A DNA stretch of 64,000 nt from contig OX419761.1 of NCBI GenBank assembly GCA_948567375.1, positions 33,952,243-34,016,242 on the forward strand. The letters are read 5' to 3'. The notes beneath the pieces were generated by a model, which searched no databases, was not told the origin of the DNA, and worked only from the letters and a program-made list of their open reading frames with translations. Shown one piece after another: positions 23,150-37,900 of the stretch. Source of the stretch: Lunularia cruciata (taxonomy: Eukaryota; Streptophyta; Marchantiopsida; Lunulariales; Lunulariaceae). The position numbers and the translations under genes were made by a program. Every line of letters starts with the position of its first letter. Position 1 is the stretch's first letter.

Positions 23150-26100
23150 ACATAGTACACTAGAGAAGATGCAACATTGGAAAAGATCCTCACCACTTCC
23201 TTTGAAGATCCAAGAAGCAATAACGGATGGAGGGTAGGAGGTTACAAGGACCCAACCCAAAGAACAATGGTGGAGATGGTTATAAACTTATTCAAGCTTA
23301 AACAAATAACCTACTTGAACAACAGCTAAGCTATCTTCTTGAACACATGTGGTAGGAAAAACTAGTGAATTGGGCTCATATGTTCTATGTGCAAACAAGG
23401 AGTCTACTTGAAGAATTGGAGGAGTGCAGTAGAGTAACTTATCTCGTATCCTTTGTGATCCACTTCTATATGGGATTAAATATCTTGACTAAATTGGAGA
23501 GGAAGAAGTTCCTCAAAAATTGGGATTTGATGGTCACTTCACTTCACAATCCAAAGGTAAGTTACTATTTGGAAGTATCAACTTGTAGATGAGAAGTATA
23601 AGAAGATAGGAAATTTGCAAAAGAATAATCATGGTCAAGAAGAGGAGGATATCAACACCAAAAAAGTTGCAAATATTTTCAAAGTGGCCAAGGAAGAAAC
23701 CCTTCTCCCCAACCCAACCAACCCAACCCAACCCATGTCATTGATGTATCTTTGGAGGAAGAAGAGGAAGAAGGAGAGAACTTCCTCACCTTGCAAAATA
23801 TATAACAAGGTCCAAAGAAGCAAACAATTGTGAAGATGAAAAGTCTACACCAACTGAGGAAGTGTAGAATGCTCAAGAAGACAGCCAAGCCAAAGACAAA
23901 GAGGAGCAAGAAGATCTTTGTACCAAAGGAGTGATTAACTCTAATGGTGGTTTCTAAGCTAAAGAACCTATAGCCACAATCAAGAAGCTAGACCATTGGG
24001 CACAAAGACCAAGGATGAACACCAAGCTAAAGGTGAGCTCCAAACCCAAAGAAGAGAAAGAGCTTGAAGGAGAAGAACCCAAGCCAACCAAAGAGCAAGT
24101 AAACATCAAGGTAAACATTGAAGGTGAATGAGATGAGCCTTTAGAGGTAGTACAGATTGTGGTAAGTAAAACTTTGTCCCAAAACATAGAGCTCCAATAA
24201 TAGAAGAAGCTAAATCCATGATACATATGATAGGGCCATCTTGGATTTGATGGAGTAGATCTTACCTATACCAAGCCCACTACCAAGATATCATTGACTA
24301 CATCTCTCTTGTCTAAAGATTGCATAAGAACTCTTACATGATAAGAGCAAAGTAGACCAAGGCAAAGGAGTAGATGAGAAGAATACAAACTTGTACAAGG
24401 AAGAAGTAAGGAGGATGAAATGCCTTATTGTAGGAAAACTTTGATGCAAAGATCCAAATTACTTCACTTCTTGCAAATCAAATAGTGAAGGAAGAAAAAA
24501 TCAAGAGATTGCAATGAGAGTTGATAGCCCTTTGCCTCAATGCTAAAGGTAAGTTGCAAGGTTATAAAGAGCAGCTGAAGGCTAGGGATGAGGAAATAGA
24601 GAGCATCTAAGAGAAGTTAGAAAAGCCAAGATTTGCTTGATGACATTAGATATAAAATCTGGTGATTATCAAAGTGAAGTGGTTGGTCAATTGGAACAAA
24701 AGGCTACCAAATTGAAGAAGTAAAGGGAAGAGCTTGCATCACACCAACCTTGACTAGTGGAGGAGATAAATGTAGAGGTCCAAGTAGCAAACAATCATTT
24801 GGAAGAGGAGAAGGCAAAAATCCTCAACTAGTTAGAGGATGTTCGGGACCAATTTATGAAGATATTGGAAAAAATGGCTCAAGAGAGAATGGAAAAAACA
24901 AATATACACAAACTCAAGCAAAAAATCTAGAGCTTGGAGTGGAAGGTCTACAAAGAAGTGTGAGCAATTTAAACTTAAGGAGCAGTCTGATCATAAATTC
25001 ATCAAATCCATCAACTCCCTCATATTAGAAATTAAAGATGTAATAAGGAGCTGAAATACCATTAGCTAGACATACTATCTAGAGGTGGAAATTGGCTTGT
25101 TAATATCTTGAAGGATGTTATATGTGATGTTCTATGTAGATCAGATAGATGTGTCACCAAAAGAGTACTTCCACTAATAGAGCAAAGGTCAAAAACACCC
25201 TATAAACTTTAGAGCTAATTTCAAAGGCCTAAATGGATGAATTAGGCCTCAAAAAATGACACATTCATCCCCACTCCCTTCCTAGGATAAAAGTTGTTTC
25301 CTTTCTCCCTTTTTTATCTTGTCTAGAGCTTTCCAATGGTACCTCATCCATGTTCTAAGCTTCCTACAAAAAGATTCTCAAAAGATTTCCTCTAGTAAAA
25401 TTTGTTTGACCAAACCTCTACAAGGATTGACATGTCACCAATCCATGCAAATAATCTAAGGGTGGAGCTCACTGACATATCACCAATCCATATATCTAGT
25501 CCAAGGATGGAGCTCCCTTTGAGTGGATCCTTTTTGCAATGTAATAAAGAATAAGTGCTTCTTTGGGGCATCGGAGTAGTGAGGGATGAAGCTTTATGTT
25601 TCTCTTTGGTTTTCTCTTGTCCTTAGAAAATTACAAGACTGGATCAACCTCCTTCTTAAGATATATAAAGGCAAAGGTAGTTCTTCATACTAGCTATAGC
25701 CAAAGATCTTTGTAGTCAAAGATCTTTGGGTCAAAGTCTTTTTGTAGCCAAAGACCTTTGTAGTTGTGGATACCTTTGGCACAAGAGGCCTTAGGAGTTA
25801 TATAGACCTTTGTAGTTGTCACATTTGGAGTTGGAAGTCCAAAGAGTGTACATTTCAATTTGTCTTTGTGGAAGAATTGATACTTTCCTTGACATATGTA
25901 AGGCATCTAATTAACCTACATGTGATTAAGATAAGATAAGAAGATAGGATTAGAATTGTATGATGTACATAGAGGCAAAAGATCTTTAGAATACTTCCCT
26001 TTAGATCTCTTCAAGGTTGTGTTGGAGAAAGTATTTAAGACTTAGCTGATGTAAATAAGGTTCATTCTTTCTTAATCAAAGTTCATTAATAGATCTCTAA

Positions 26101-26670
26101 TCTAAATGCCTTAGTTGAGTAGTGGTGAGAAATCTTCATAGTGAGAAAATAAGTGCACGAGTGTAAGGAGACATCTATACTTGTTTGGGTGTATGATCCT
26201 TAGGAATCTGAGGGAGCAAGGCATTATATTGAAGGGTCATAAATGAGCTGGAGTAGTGAAAGTACCATGGAATCAAAATATGAAGACATTCAATTGATGC
26301 AAAGACTCCTTCAAAGTTGTGTCTTTTGCATGTTACCCTTTTGGGAAGAGTAACATGCAAACTTTGGAGTTGATGTCTTTGGGATGGTATAACCTTTAGA
26401 GTGGAGTGAATCATCACCTTCAAGACTTACTTGGAATTCACTTGTAGTCAAAGTGATCTCTGGTTTTCCCTTTTACATAGTACACCATAGGGGTGACATT
26501 ACACTCTCTTTAGGCAGTAGTTCTTGCCTAGGAGATTAAATAGGAAATAATAAATACACTACAACTTAGTGATATTTCCCTTCACTTCTAGTCATTTATG
26601 ACTTGTATCCCTGATGGAACAATCTATTCTTACTGATTCTACTGTTTTCTAGTATTACTATACTATCATA
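23150..26670 (+). mobile_element. Older retroelement-like repeat, copy B, holding a solo LTR
   Basis: Segments 23460-25050 and 25636-26670 match 3541-3614 plus 10826-13300 in order. At 23530-23565 it shows the unoccupied form of the site where the 7.2-kb chromovirus entered copy A. Coding remains are the polar frame at 23615-24200 and coiled-coil-like sequence at 24340-25030, with many stops. The tail contains the same TTCATTCTTTCTTAATCAAA word (about 26063). Confidence 0.65.
25052..25635 (+). repeat. Solo LTR of the chromovirus family (584 bp)
   Basis: It starts TGAAATACCATTAGCTAGAC and ends AAAATTACA. Full-length alignment to the LTRs at 1901, 3615 and 10080 is evident by eye, with no polymerase sequence on either side. 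Copy A at about 12330-12345 (AAGGAGTGGATCAACC) is the empty site; here AAGGAG and TGGATCAACC are separated by the LTR. The flanking five bases (GGAGC, AGACT) look like a mutated target duplication. Solo LTRs form by recombination between the two LTRs of one element. Confidence 0.85.
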
Positions 26671-28989
26671 TTAGTCTCCTCAATATAAGTCTAAATAATA
26701 TAAGTACTATTTCAAGAAGAGCAATAAGAAAAATTCATGACATTTTAAGGAAATTTCTAAACTATTCAAAAGATGCTCCTTTTTCCATTTTTTCCAACCC
26801 TAAATCCTAAACCCATTTTGTTGTTTTTTTCACAAGGTATTTATTAAAGTTTAATTTCTCTAGGAGAATTTGGTAAGTGAACCACTAGTTGATTTATTTA
26901 ATATTTTATTTTATTTTTTACTGTTCAATTTTGTGTTTCTAGCTATAAATTTATGATGATTAAAAAATATTACCAGATCAGAATTTTATCCTTAATAATT
27001 ATATTATGACAAAAACTCTAAATATTTTTTAATATTTTTTATAAAAATAAATTATTATTGCTGAAAAAAGAGCTAAACTTATTTGGCAGAAATGTACTAA
27101 TATCAAACTATTGAATGTTATATAATGTAATGTTCATAAATTTCTTGATAAATCAATGTGAACAAGTGATAATGATAATAATTAATGTGCAATGTGAATG
27201 CTAATATAATTTTCATAAATTTCTTGATAAGTCAATATGAGCTATTGATAACAATAAGCAATGTGCAATGATAATAACTTACTGATATATTACAAGTATG
27301 CATATAAGATTGAGGATTGATGGAGGATCAAGAAGAGAGTTTCTAATCTTCAATAATTTTAAATTATTTGAATTTTCTATTGTTGATTCTCATGGTATTT
27401 TTAAGGTTTTATGCAAAATTCAAATGTATTCTGAAATGAAAAGGAAATTTTTTAAATAAATATTCCATCATAATCTATATCCATTGCTATTAATACAATT
27501 AACTTAATATCTTTCTGCCAAGTTTATAATAAGAATTCATTGTAATACACTAATAAACAAGGAATTTGATATCTTGAATAATATGGAAGTTCAATTTCTT
27601 AGCTTAATGGTGATTTATTGATAAAGTTTATGATTCTTAAAACTTTTATAATTGTATACATCATATGAATTGCATATTTTGGATCTCACCTACTATCACA
27701 CAATCATATCATATGGATGGTATCCAATTAAAAAAAAAATTTATCATAAATTTAGATAAGTCTTTGTTGATAAAAGTGATATTTATTAAAACTAAAAACT
27801 AAAAATATGGATTATTTCTTTTGTCATAGAGCAAAGTGAGAAGATCAACTTCAAAGGTTTCATTGGATAACTTTGCTATAATATAGAATCTAGATTGGAT
27901 ATCAATATTAACTCTAATTGTAATTATAAATTATATTTAACTCTTGAAATATAGAACTTATAAATTAATTTAAAATTAAGTTTGAATTTTGAGATCCAAG
28001 AAATTATGGTTTTTGTGTGGGGACCCACAAACTAGAGCATGGAGCAAAATTATTAATCACTCAAATTCAAGGGAGATCTCTTCCCTTTGAAGAAAAAAGG
28101 ATACTTCTATCATCAAAGAACACTTTGAAAACATAAATAGGAGTTCTAGTGGAAATTTAAAAAAATTTATGATCTTTTTTCAACCTAGTAACTATTTCAA
28201 TAGAAAGTTATCCATTACAAGTTTGTTGCTTCAAAAATGTTGTTCCTCTTATCATACATATTTGGAATACATATAAATTATTGCTTTCCTTTTAATCATT
28301 TACTACACATCTTAAAGTATTAAACCTTGAAATGTTTAACATAGTAGGTACTCAAGTGGTCCAATGTGCTCTCCACATACTTGTAAGATATGTATGCATG
28401 TATAATAAGCCTTGGTCTCAAAGCCCTATTAAAGTTGGATGTGGGAAGCATAACCTCATTCATAAGAGAAAAAAGAGACAACAAACTAGAAATGCCAAAA
28501 GCACTAGCCAAATTTACTTTTTGTTTTGCTTGGTTTGAAAAAAAAGGTTTTATTTTCTAGTTCAAATAATGAACATCATGGAACTATATATTAGACTTTG
28601 ATCCATCAACCAAAATAAATGCCATAAAAGTGGATGACTTACCATAGACTCAAGAGAAAACAACCTTTACAATAGGGGGTTTCAGAAATAGTTTTATGAA
28701 GCTCTGTATATTTTCATATAGATTTTTACAAAGCGTTGACTAAATTGGTATGGGATGTGGGCCGAAGGAAGAAAAGGACCTACTACACATTTTTGTCCAA
28801 GTAAACTCCATAATAGGTGGTTCATAGGAAAGAAAGAATAAGGAATTTTTTGTTATCACACCATTACAATTTAGGGTTAATAAAGTGTCAACTTTAGGTT
28901 GAATATGGTATGCACCAATTGTCGCAATAGTCGCTGATTGCCGATGCACGTTAATTTAAGATTCAATGGACTTTTGCCCATTATCATAC
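26671..28989. other. Very AT-rich spacer, no gene seen
   Basis: Long A/T runs and only short frames on both strands. The two longest frames (28332-28538 + and 28740-28949 -) match no family that I recognise. It divides the two repeat-dense blocks. Confidence 0.6.
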
Positions 28990-30130
28990 TTTGCTTTTCT
29001 CTCTCCAAGAACACACAAGGTGCCTAGTTGTGGAGCTTATGGATCAGAGGTTGTGCATAGACTTATCATTACTAATTTGAGTGCATGTGGTACCCAATCA
29101 ATAGAGCACTCCACTCTTGTTTCTAAGATTCTTTCTATCAAGTAGGGAAGTAACTGGCAACCTAACCTATCATCATAACACGCAATCTTGGTCTATTGGT
29201 CATCACTTCCAACATTACCAAGGATAAAAACACTGCAACTAAGGAACCTAAGCGCAACACCTGCACACCAATCTAAGCCAATTGGGCATACAAACAAGCA
29301 TGCAAACACACAGAGGATCCGATCACAAGAATTTGACATTAACTCTTTGTACTTTTTGTTGGAAAAGAGTTTCAGAGCCTTCTTGCTCTATCATCAAGCT
29401 AACTTCAAATTGTACTCCAAGCCTCCTCCAATCTGTTATTTAGATTTCAACCAACTTCTAATCCAAGTGGGAAACTTTTACGTCTTTTTTAAGAGGAAAT
29501 TTTTTTGAAACTCATATCAAAATAACCTGTTTTTTGTGGCTTGGATTTGAGTTTTCTAGGGTTCAATGGACAGTATATGAGATAATCTTTCTAGTGATAT
29601 GAAAAAATCTACAATCTGATCATGACAAGCTTTCAAACTTGGCCAATTTTCTTTAATTTTCACCCTAATTTCAAAATCCCTTATTTTTGGTTTGCATCTA
29701 GTTCTTGGCAAATTTTCCCTAAATTCTTGAATCACATGTACACTTGATCCTCACAAACACTCTTGAACTCTAAAATCTTCAATCATAGCCACAAAAAATA
29801 GGAGAATTGCCAATCATTCATGATTGAAGATAGAATTGCTTTATCAAGTTTACGACAATATTTCAGTAGCACTTGTTGCATCAACTATCACTGTCCATGG
29901 ATCCAAAGCCAAGGAAATTTTCTACAATAGCTGGTTGTGCCCTTTTTTATCCCTCTATAGAGTTTGATGGCCTAGTCCACCCCCAATCCCTAGATACAGA
30001 TCAATTCTTGAGCTGAGCTAACTTGTAAGCTCTACATACCTAGGTATATTTGATTTAAGACCCTAAATTCTAATTTTGATGAATTCACATGAAAACTTCA
30101 TAAAGAGGTGCAAAACCTAACCACCAACAA
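28990..30130 (+). repeat. Dispersed repeat, paralogous to 2430-3535
   Basis: Same order of shared stretches as described for 2430-3535, at moderate divergence. The 106-codon frame at 29188-29508 lies inside it and is not preserved in the other copy, so it is not treated as a gene. Confidence 0.7.
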
Positions 30131-31852
<1,722 letters not shown>

Positions 31853-33365
31853 CCCTAATATTCGAGAGAAATTCTTGTGACTTGGAATCTTCCGTAGTGA
31901 AACTTTACTAAGGTTCATGACTCTTGATCTTCTGTTTCACGCTGAGAAATACCTTGGGACCTATGTGGACTGTCAAGAGTACCTATGGTAGAAATAAGCT
32001 TGAAAGCACGAGGATTCTAGCTTAGCAAAAAATCTACTGAATGTGAATAGTTGGATACGCCGATAATATTTTATAAATCATCCTCTAAAACTCACCCTCC
32101 CAAGAAACCATGTCACTTCTTCTGACACTCATTTATTGTGATGAGGTAACCCTCTAGATCCACCTGATTTTTATAAATTAATAAAATTTGCACTACATGT
32201 CCCGTACTATTATTTATGGGGCGTTCCTTTATTAGCACTTCATCTCTCGTAACAGAGTTCACTAAAATTAGTTCAGGAGATTGTCATATACCCGGTAGAC
32301 ATCCTGTCTACGTCAAAACTATTTTCTGAACCCCCTAATCTCCAGGGTTTGAATTTGGAGAAGGAGCCGAGGATACAATGGTAAGACAGTTTGGAATCGG
32401 TTTTACTGCGTTATGCCTTTACATGGAGCTTCAACAAGAACTGTAACGTGAGAACAGAGGAAACAAAGCAAATCAAAAGGAGCATCCACAGAAACGTAGG
32501 CAAGAACTTACTTTTCGAGGGTATTTTTCTGCTTCGGTAGGGTTGTTCACCTTCGGGATTCGCGTTGTTTACTCTTACGCGTTGTTAGGAGCTGAATTCC
32601 GGCAACAATTACTGCGAATGTTTAAACTTCCATTCTCTTCCGCCTCGTGGTGGTAGCCCTGACATCGGTGGACCCGCGGAGCTGCTTTGTTTAGTGGAGC
32701 CCCAATTACTCAACGATCAGAAGAATGAGAACCACCTGGAGACGAGGATGCGTTTCACGAAAGACTAGGTGAGGAACGATATTTTTTTCAAGAATGCAAA
32801 CGATCCGTAGCGCACTTTTGGTGGATTGTTGGTCCGTAACAGCGGATATCCTACTCAAGAAAAACGTTGATTGTTGATTATGGGTTGTTCAGTCGCTCCC
32901 CTGTACTTTCCGAGTGTTGAGGAAGAAGTCTTTGCTACGGAGAGAAATCACCTTTCGAGTGCAGAAGGAAGTCAAATATGTTGTCATAAGGTGCTAGAAG
33001 TAGCTCTTGCGTTGATGTCAAGCTCAAACTTCCATTCATGCCGAGAAACTAAATTTATGCCCTACATTCGAACTCAGACTGACATATAACTACTTCAATG
33101 CATTAATTGCCGTCACAGTCAACTCGATTACACCTTTGCAGGTAGCGATGACAAGTGAGCCTTTTCGCAGGATTACGAGTTCTCGTCAGCTCCGAGGATC
33201 ACAACCATGACTGTGAAGGAAGTGCACCCCCCGGCGATTAGCCCCTCTCAATTCTGCGCTTGTTAATATGGAAAGAATTTCTTTTGAATCGCTGAGCTGT
33301 GAGAAGTAGAGTCTCAATTAGGTCAGCCTTGCCAACAGCTCCAGAAGCAAGGAGAAAATCTAGCC
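31853..33365. other. Region between the atpB fragment and the SICKLE-like gene
   Basis: No protein recognised. Base composition changes here from the CpG-poor repeat half to a CpG-richer gene half, most clearly from about 32500. The last few hundred bases presumably contain the promoter and leader of the downstream gene; no TATA box stands out. Confidence 0.5.
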
Positions 33366-34193
33366 ATGGAAGACTTACATCAGCGTCGTCAGAGATTGGC
33401 AGCTATGCGGGAGCAAGCTGATTTGGAGGAAACTGTCGGTACAGTGCCGTTGATCACTACTCCAGCTCCTGGAAATTCTCTGAACCTCCCGAATCCGATG
33501 ATGGACTCTGCACCCATAGCAGCAACTGAAACAAACAAATCTTCTGGTTTTGATTTCTACACGGATCCATTGACAGCGTTCACAAATGGTAAACGAAGAA
33601 GATCTGCAATTGATGGAGGAGTCCCCGGGGGAGCTTCTTCACAGTGGCCTCTGGGGGTTCAAGCCCCTCAGGGGCCGCCAACTACAGGTCCTCCACCATA
33701 TTTTCACGCTCCATCGATGCACCCTTCACGACCAGCACTTCCAGGTAATTCAGAATGGCAACCTATACCATCATATAAGCCTCCTCATTTACGTCAATTT
33801 CCAGGTGTTCCTCCACCACCACCTCCTTATGGAATGCCTCAACCGAGAGGTTTTCCTAATCAGTCAGAGGGACGGGGAAGAGACATAGGGTACGGTGGAA
33901 GGGGGAGAAATCTTGAAAGTGTTACTGGAGGAAGAGGAGGTTATTCAGGTAACTTTCCTGGAGAAGGGAGAGGTTATGGGAACAACAATGCATGGGGTTC
34001 TGAACGAGGTGCAGTAAATTCAGGAGGGTATTCTAACAGAGGCGGTCCAGGAAGGGGACAAGCGAGGGGAGGGCACAGAGGAAGGGGAGGAAGAGTAGGA
34101 GCATCAGCAAGGGAGCAGCCTCACCTATTTTTCAAAACGTCCATGACGGAAGATCCATGGAAACAGCTAGAGGCTAAAATGCAACGAACTTGA
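33366..34193 (+). CDS. SIC: SICKLE-like proline- and glycine-rich protein
   Basis: The 275-residue protein has the layout of the plant SICKLE family (a proline-rich nuclear protein linked in Arabidopsis to microRNA biogenesis and intron turnover). It has a basic N-terminal segment RRQRLAAMREQAD (residues 7-19), the motif FYTDPLTAF (64-72), a proline-rich middle with a run of six prolines, an RGG-like glycine/arginine-rich stretch (about 165-250), and a C-terminal block FFKTSMTEDPWKQLE (about 256-270). RGG stretches often bind RNA. The start ATG lies in a favourable context (AGCCATGGA) and nothing upstream in frame extends it. It is open in one exon with no sign of decay. It converges on the dihydrofolate synthase gene, stop to stop, about 780 bp apart. 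Assignment rests on motif recognition; function is inferred. Confidence 0.75.
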   Translation: MEDLHQRRQRLAAMREQADLEETVGTVPLITTPAPGNSLNLPNPMMDSAPIAATETNKSSGFDFYTDPLTAFTNGKRRRSAIDGGVPGGASSQWPLGVQAPQGPPTTGPPPYFHAPSMHPSRPALPGNSEWQPIPSYKPPHLRQFPGVPPPPPPYGMPQPRGFPNQSEGRGRDIGYGGRGRNLESVTGGRGGYSGNFPGEGRGYGNNNAWGSERGAVNSGGYSNRGGPGRGQARGGHRGRGGRVGASAREQPHLFFKTSMTEDPWKQLEAKMQRT

Positions 34194-34976
34194 TCCAAAA
34201 CAGGTGAACATTTTGAGAGGAGAGACTGACCACTATGCTCAACGTGAGAAGGATCTCCGAGGCAACTTCCTCCCAGTGAATACCGTCAAGTTTGGTGGAG
34301 ATGTCTAACAGTGCTGAGGGGCCCGATCCCTCTCATAGAATGATCCATCTGCTAGCGGGAGTCTAGATGTCCAGCATTTTAGACGGACGAGAATTCACTG
34401 ATTCAAGTTGGACCAGCTGGGACGTTTGGTGAAAATCAGACCATGCAGGGAAGTGAGTACTGAAGGGAGGCCCAGCTCAGTTTCTCTCATGAGAACTGCT
34501 TCTTAGGGCCACGCGTGAGACTTTACTGACTACAGATTTGTATTCTTGTACATAGATCTCCGTGCTTATTGCCAAAGTTCTTTAGGTCCACGTTGATGAA
34601 GGTTACAGGTCTTCGTCCTCTGATTCCGTGAACGAAGATCAGAAATAAAATTGCAGCAAACAGTGATTGTTCAGTTTGAAATTGGTCACTATACTGTGAG
34701 CGTAATTTGTTCATGTGAAATGGATCGGATGATTGGTGGGCTATGGCTTGAACTCAGTATTCGAATGGCTCAGAGTGTCTCCAATCAACACTTCTCATTG
34801 GGTGCAAAGTTTGAATAGCGCTGGCGGAGGGAAAGAGCGACGCAGTCAGTAGGCCTTAAATCAATCATTCCTGTTTGTGACGGTCAACTCAATTTCGATC
34901 ATAGATGCTTCATATTCTCGCTGTGCTGAAAATCTACGAAGGAAAGAGACAGCTATGTAATGGTTGAAGGACTAAA
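34194..34976. other. 3' spacer between two convergent genes
   Basis: Non-coding. It must contain the 3' untranslated regions of the SICKLE-like gene (+) and dihydrofolate synthase (-). AATAAAATTG near 34645 is a possible plus-strand polyadenylation signal. Confidence 0.5.
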
Positions 34977-37900
34977 TTACTGTTTGGACATGAGTTTAAG
35001 TGCCCCCGAAACTGCATGAAGAGAACCAGTGACACAAAGGACCCCTTTGGTGCCGTTTCTTAGCAGGTGTACTAGGTAGACAGCTTTGTCAATAGCATCT
35101 TCTAGACAGTCTGCTTCGTCTATGAAAATTGTTTCTTCTCCTGCTTCTCTAATCTCAGCAACGTCTTGAAATCCATATGCTGTCTCGATATCAAGTTCTT
35201 CACCAGCTCTCTCGAAGACCTCAGCTAGGTCGCTCGCTGATAGGACTCGTTTGGCGCCACCAGCTATGTCTACGCTAGTGGTTACCACGATCCTGGGGTT
35301 CGCTCCTGCACAGATCAATAATGATCAAACTTCAGCTGATTTTCATGCAAATTACCTATGTTATATTCCATCCTGAGAAAGCTTGATATGGTATAATAAA
35401 GACCCAAAAAGCCTGTTGAGTCCTGCTGCTCAACATCTGCATGAAATTTTTTTTTCTTTTTGTGATAAATAACTTGCTGCAGAGATGTTCCATTCACCTT
35501 GAATAAGAGTCCGTGCAAATGGCAAATGTTCTTTATCTGAAGCCATAGCAACCACTATGGCCAAACAGCTCTCCGGAAAGGTCCTTGTTAATGTGCCCGC
35601 TAATGCAGCTGCAGAGGCCTCGGTGTGGGCTGTCACATCCACAAACGAGTGAGTGAACAGAAATTTCGGCCACCAATTGATAGGATCCTGGCAATCTCTG
35701 ATACGGGAACATGGAAACCCATGACTCGTGAGAAATCAGATGATTACTATTTCAAGTTTAAAGCAGTTAAATCTGTAGTATTGCAACTTACGGGAACATA
35801 ATACCCAGCTCATGAAACCCTTTGGAATGCAGAAACTCACCTCCATCTAAAATTACCGTTGCACCTTTCGAGCGCAGAGCCATGGCTTCAGGAGGAGTAG
35901 CAAATTGGAACCTTCCTGGCATCCTTGTGCTCTCTAGACCAAGGCGAATGGATGAATCCGATATTTTCAAACCTGACAGAACAAACAAGCAACTTATGTC
36001 TCACAACTTTAATCTTTCGAAAGTAGTTTGTCCTCAAGGATAAACAACCATCCAAACAAGCTGCTGACCAGCTTATGGAGTCAATCTACCACCTTCGTTG
36101 CGTAAGCACAAAACAGTTTGGATAGCAGATGCAGCATTGTCCAGCTGATGGACACCCAATGCTCCGAGCTTAACATCTTTCATTTGCCAAACCTGTCCCA
36201 AACATTGTACAATCAAATCTCAGCGTCGTTAGTTCATTTCCTCATCGAGACTTGCCAAGAAGAAAAACAGCATGCACACCATGAATTATATTTGTTCAAG
36301 ACGGTGAAGATTCATAATGAATGTTACCTCAGCTTTCTCAGCTGCGTTGGCTTTGGGACCAATCGATTTCACCAGAACGTCGCAGAATTGATGAGGATTT
36401 CTGTAGTCGGCAATTATGCTTTTCAGCTCACAGACGGCCTCGTGGCCAGGTTCAGGAATCACATAAGCGTCTTTTGAGGCAGCGACTTCGCGCAAGATGT
36501 CTTCGGCAGCATTCTCTGCTTGCCTGCCTAGAATGACCTGAGTAGGTTCCCGTTGAAAGTCGAAACAAAGCAAAACAATGTATCAGTAAGGTAGCACACA
36601 CCCTAAAACAGCGCACTTCTAATCTGGGTATAACCTGTATGATTTCTGAAACTAGTCGGTTTAGTATGAACAGAGAGAATGGCAGCATGTGGTCCTTCTT
36701 TTCTCAAATGGTCAGGTCTCACGATTCTTGTCAGGTGAACGATAAGGTGAGAACCTGACAACTACATACATTGAAATGGAGTCGGTTTCACGTTTAACAA
36801 TACCGGGCGTCCTTCTTTAATGATGCCTGCCTTGGCTCGTGCAATGCTTTCCAAGCTTCCACCAAGTGCCTCCAAATGTTCCTTACCAATCCCCACAATA
36901 ACAGAAGCTAGAAGACTCGAAGCTGGTATTACATTGGTTGCATCTCGAGCTCCTCCAAGGCCAGCCTGCCATTGAGTTCCGTATCAGCGAAAAAGCAGCA
37001 GCAGAAGCTGGCATGCTGAGGGTTTGGAAGGGAAGGTAAAGTTGAAGCATCAAATTGTACCTCGATCACAGCAATGTCCACTTTCTCTCTTGCAAATTGT
37101 GTGAAAGCCAGTGCAGTCAACACCTGCAATTTCAAGCATACTATCGATTTTCAAACTCTGCGATCATTTTGGTGTGTTATACTGCCAGGCTGCATTCCCA
37201 ATGCGTAAGAAGCCTTGAAAATTATTTGAGCTCTCTCTAACAACTGCAGACTTGTCATCTACGTTGAGGAAGTGATGCAAAACTTTCTTCAGTTCCTAAA
37301 ACAGCCCAAAATATGTAAACAGAAAGGTCACGTTGATTACACCTCAAAATGTGTAAGAGCCCCAGACTCAGCAGCCAAAGCTTCATCTACTCTCACATGC
37401 AGATCTTTATACAGCTGATAGAAAGCTTCCGCACTTATTGGTTGGCCAGTTGCTCCAGAAACTATCCTCTCCCGCAGACTTCGAATATGTGGACTGTCAA
37501 AACATACGTCCCCTTCATGAGCTTAAAGTTCCATAACATTGAGCATTATCATCCCATAAAGACTCGGCCAGTTCTTCAAGCTATATTATCTAGAAGAAGT
37601 TCCCGATTTCGAGAGCAGCTCTGAGAAGAGACTAAGCTGCTATGCAGCTCTCTAGTGAAATAGCTTCCATGAGGTACGCCAGAATCTGGTTTGACAATCT
37701 TCCATAAGATGGTCTGCTTACCTCGTATAAGATCCTACTCGAAAGCCAGCAGCTCGGAGGATGTTACTTATGAAGGCAACAGTGGAACCCTTGCCCTTAG
37801 TGCCCGCAACGTGGACCACCTGAAAGACATTACAGCGAGCCCATTACTTGAACGTGAAGACCTGATTGCAATGGAAGTGTTGAGCTTCAGTGACGGCATA

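Noticed and set aside
29188..29508. 106-codon plus-strand ORF
   Set aside because: It lies in a dispersed repeat and is not preserved in the paralogous copy at 2430-3535.
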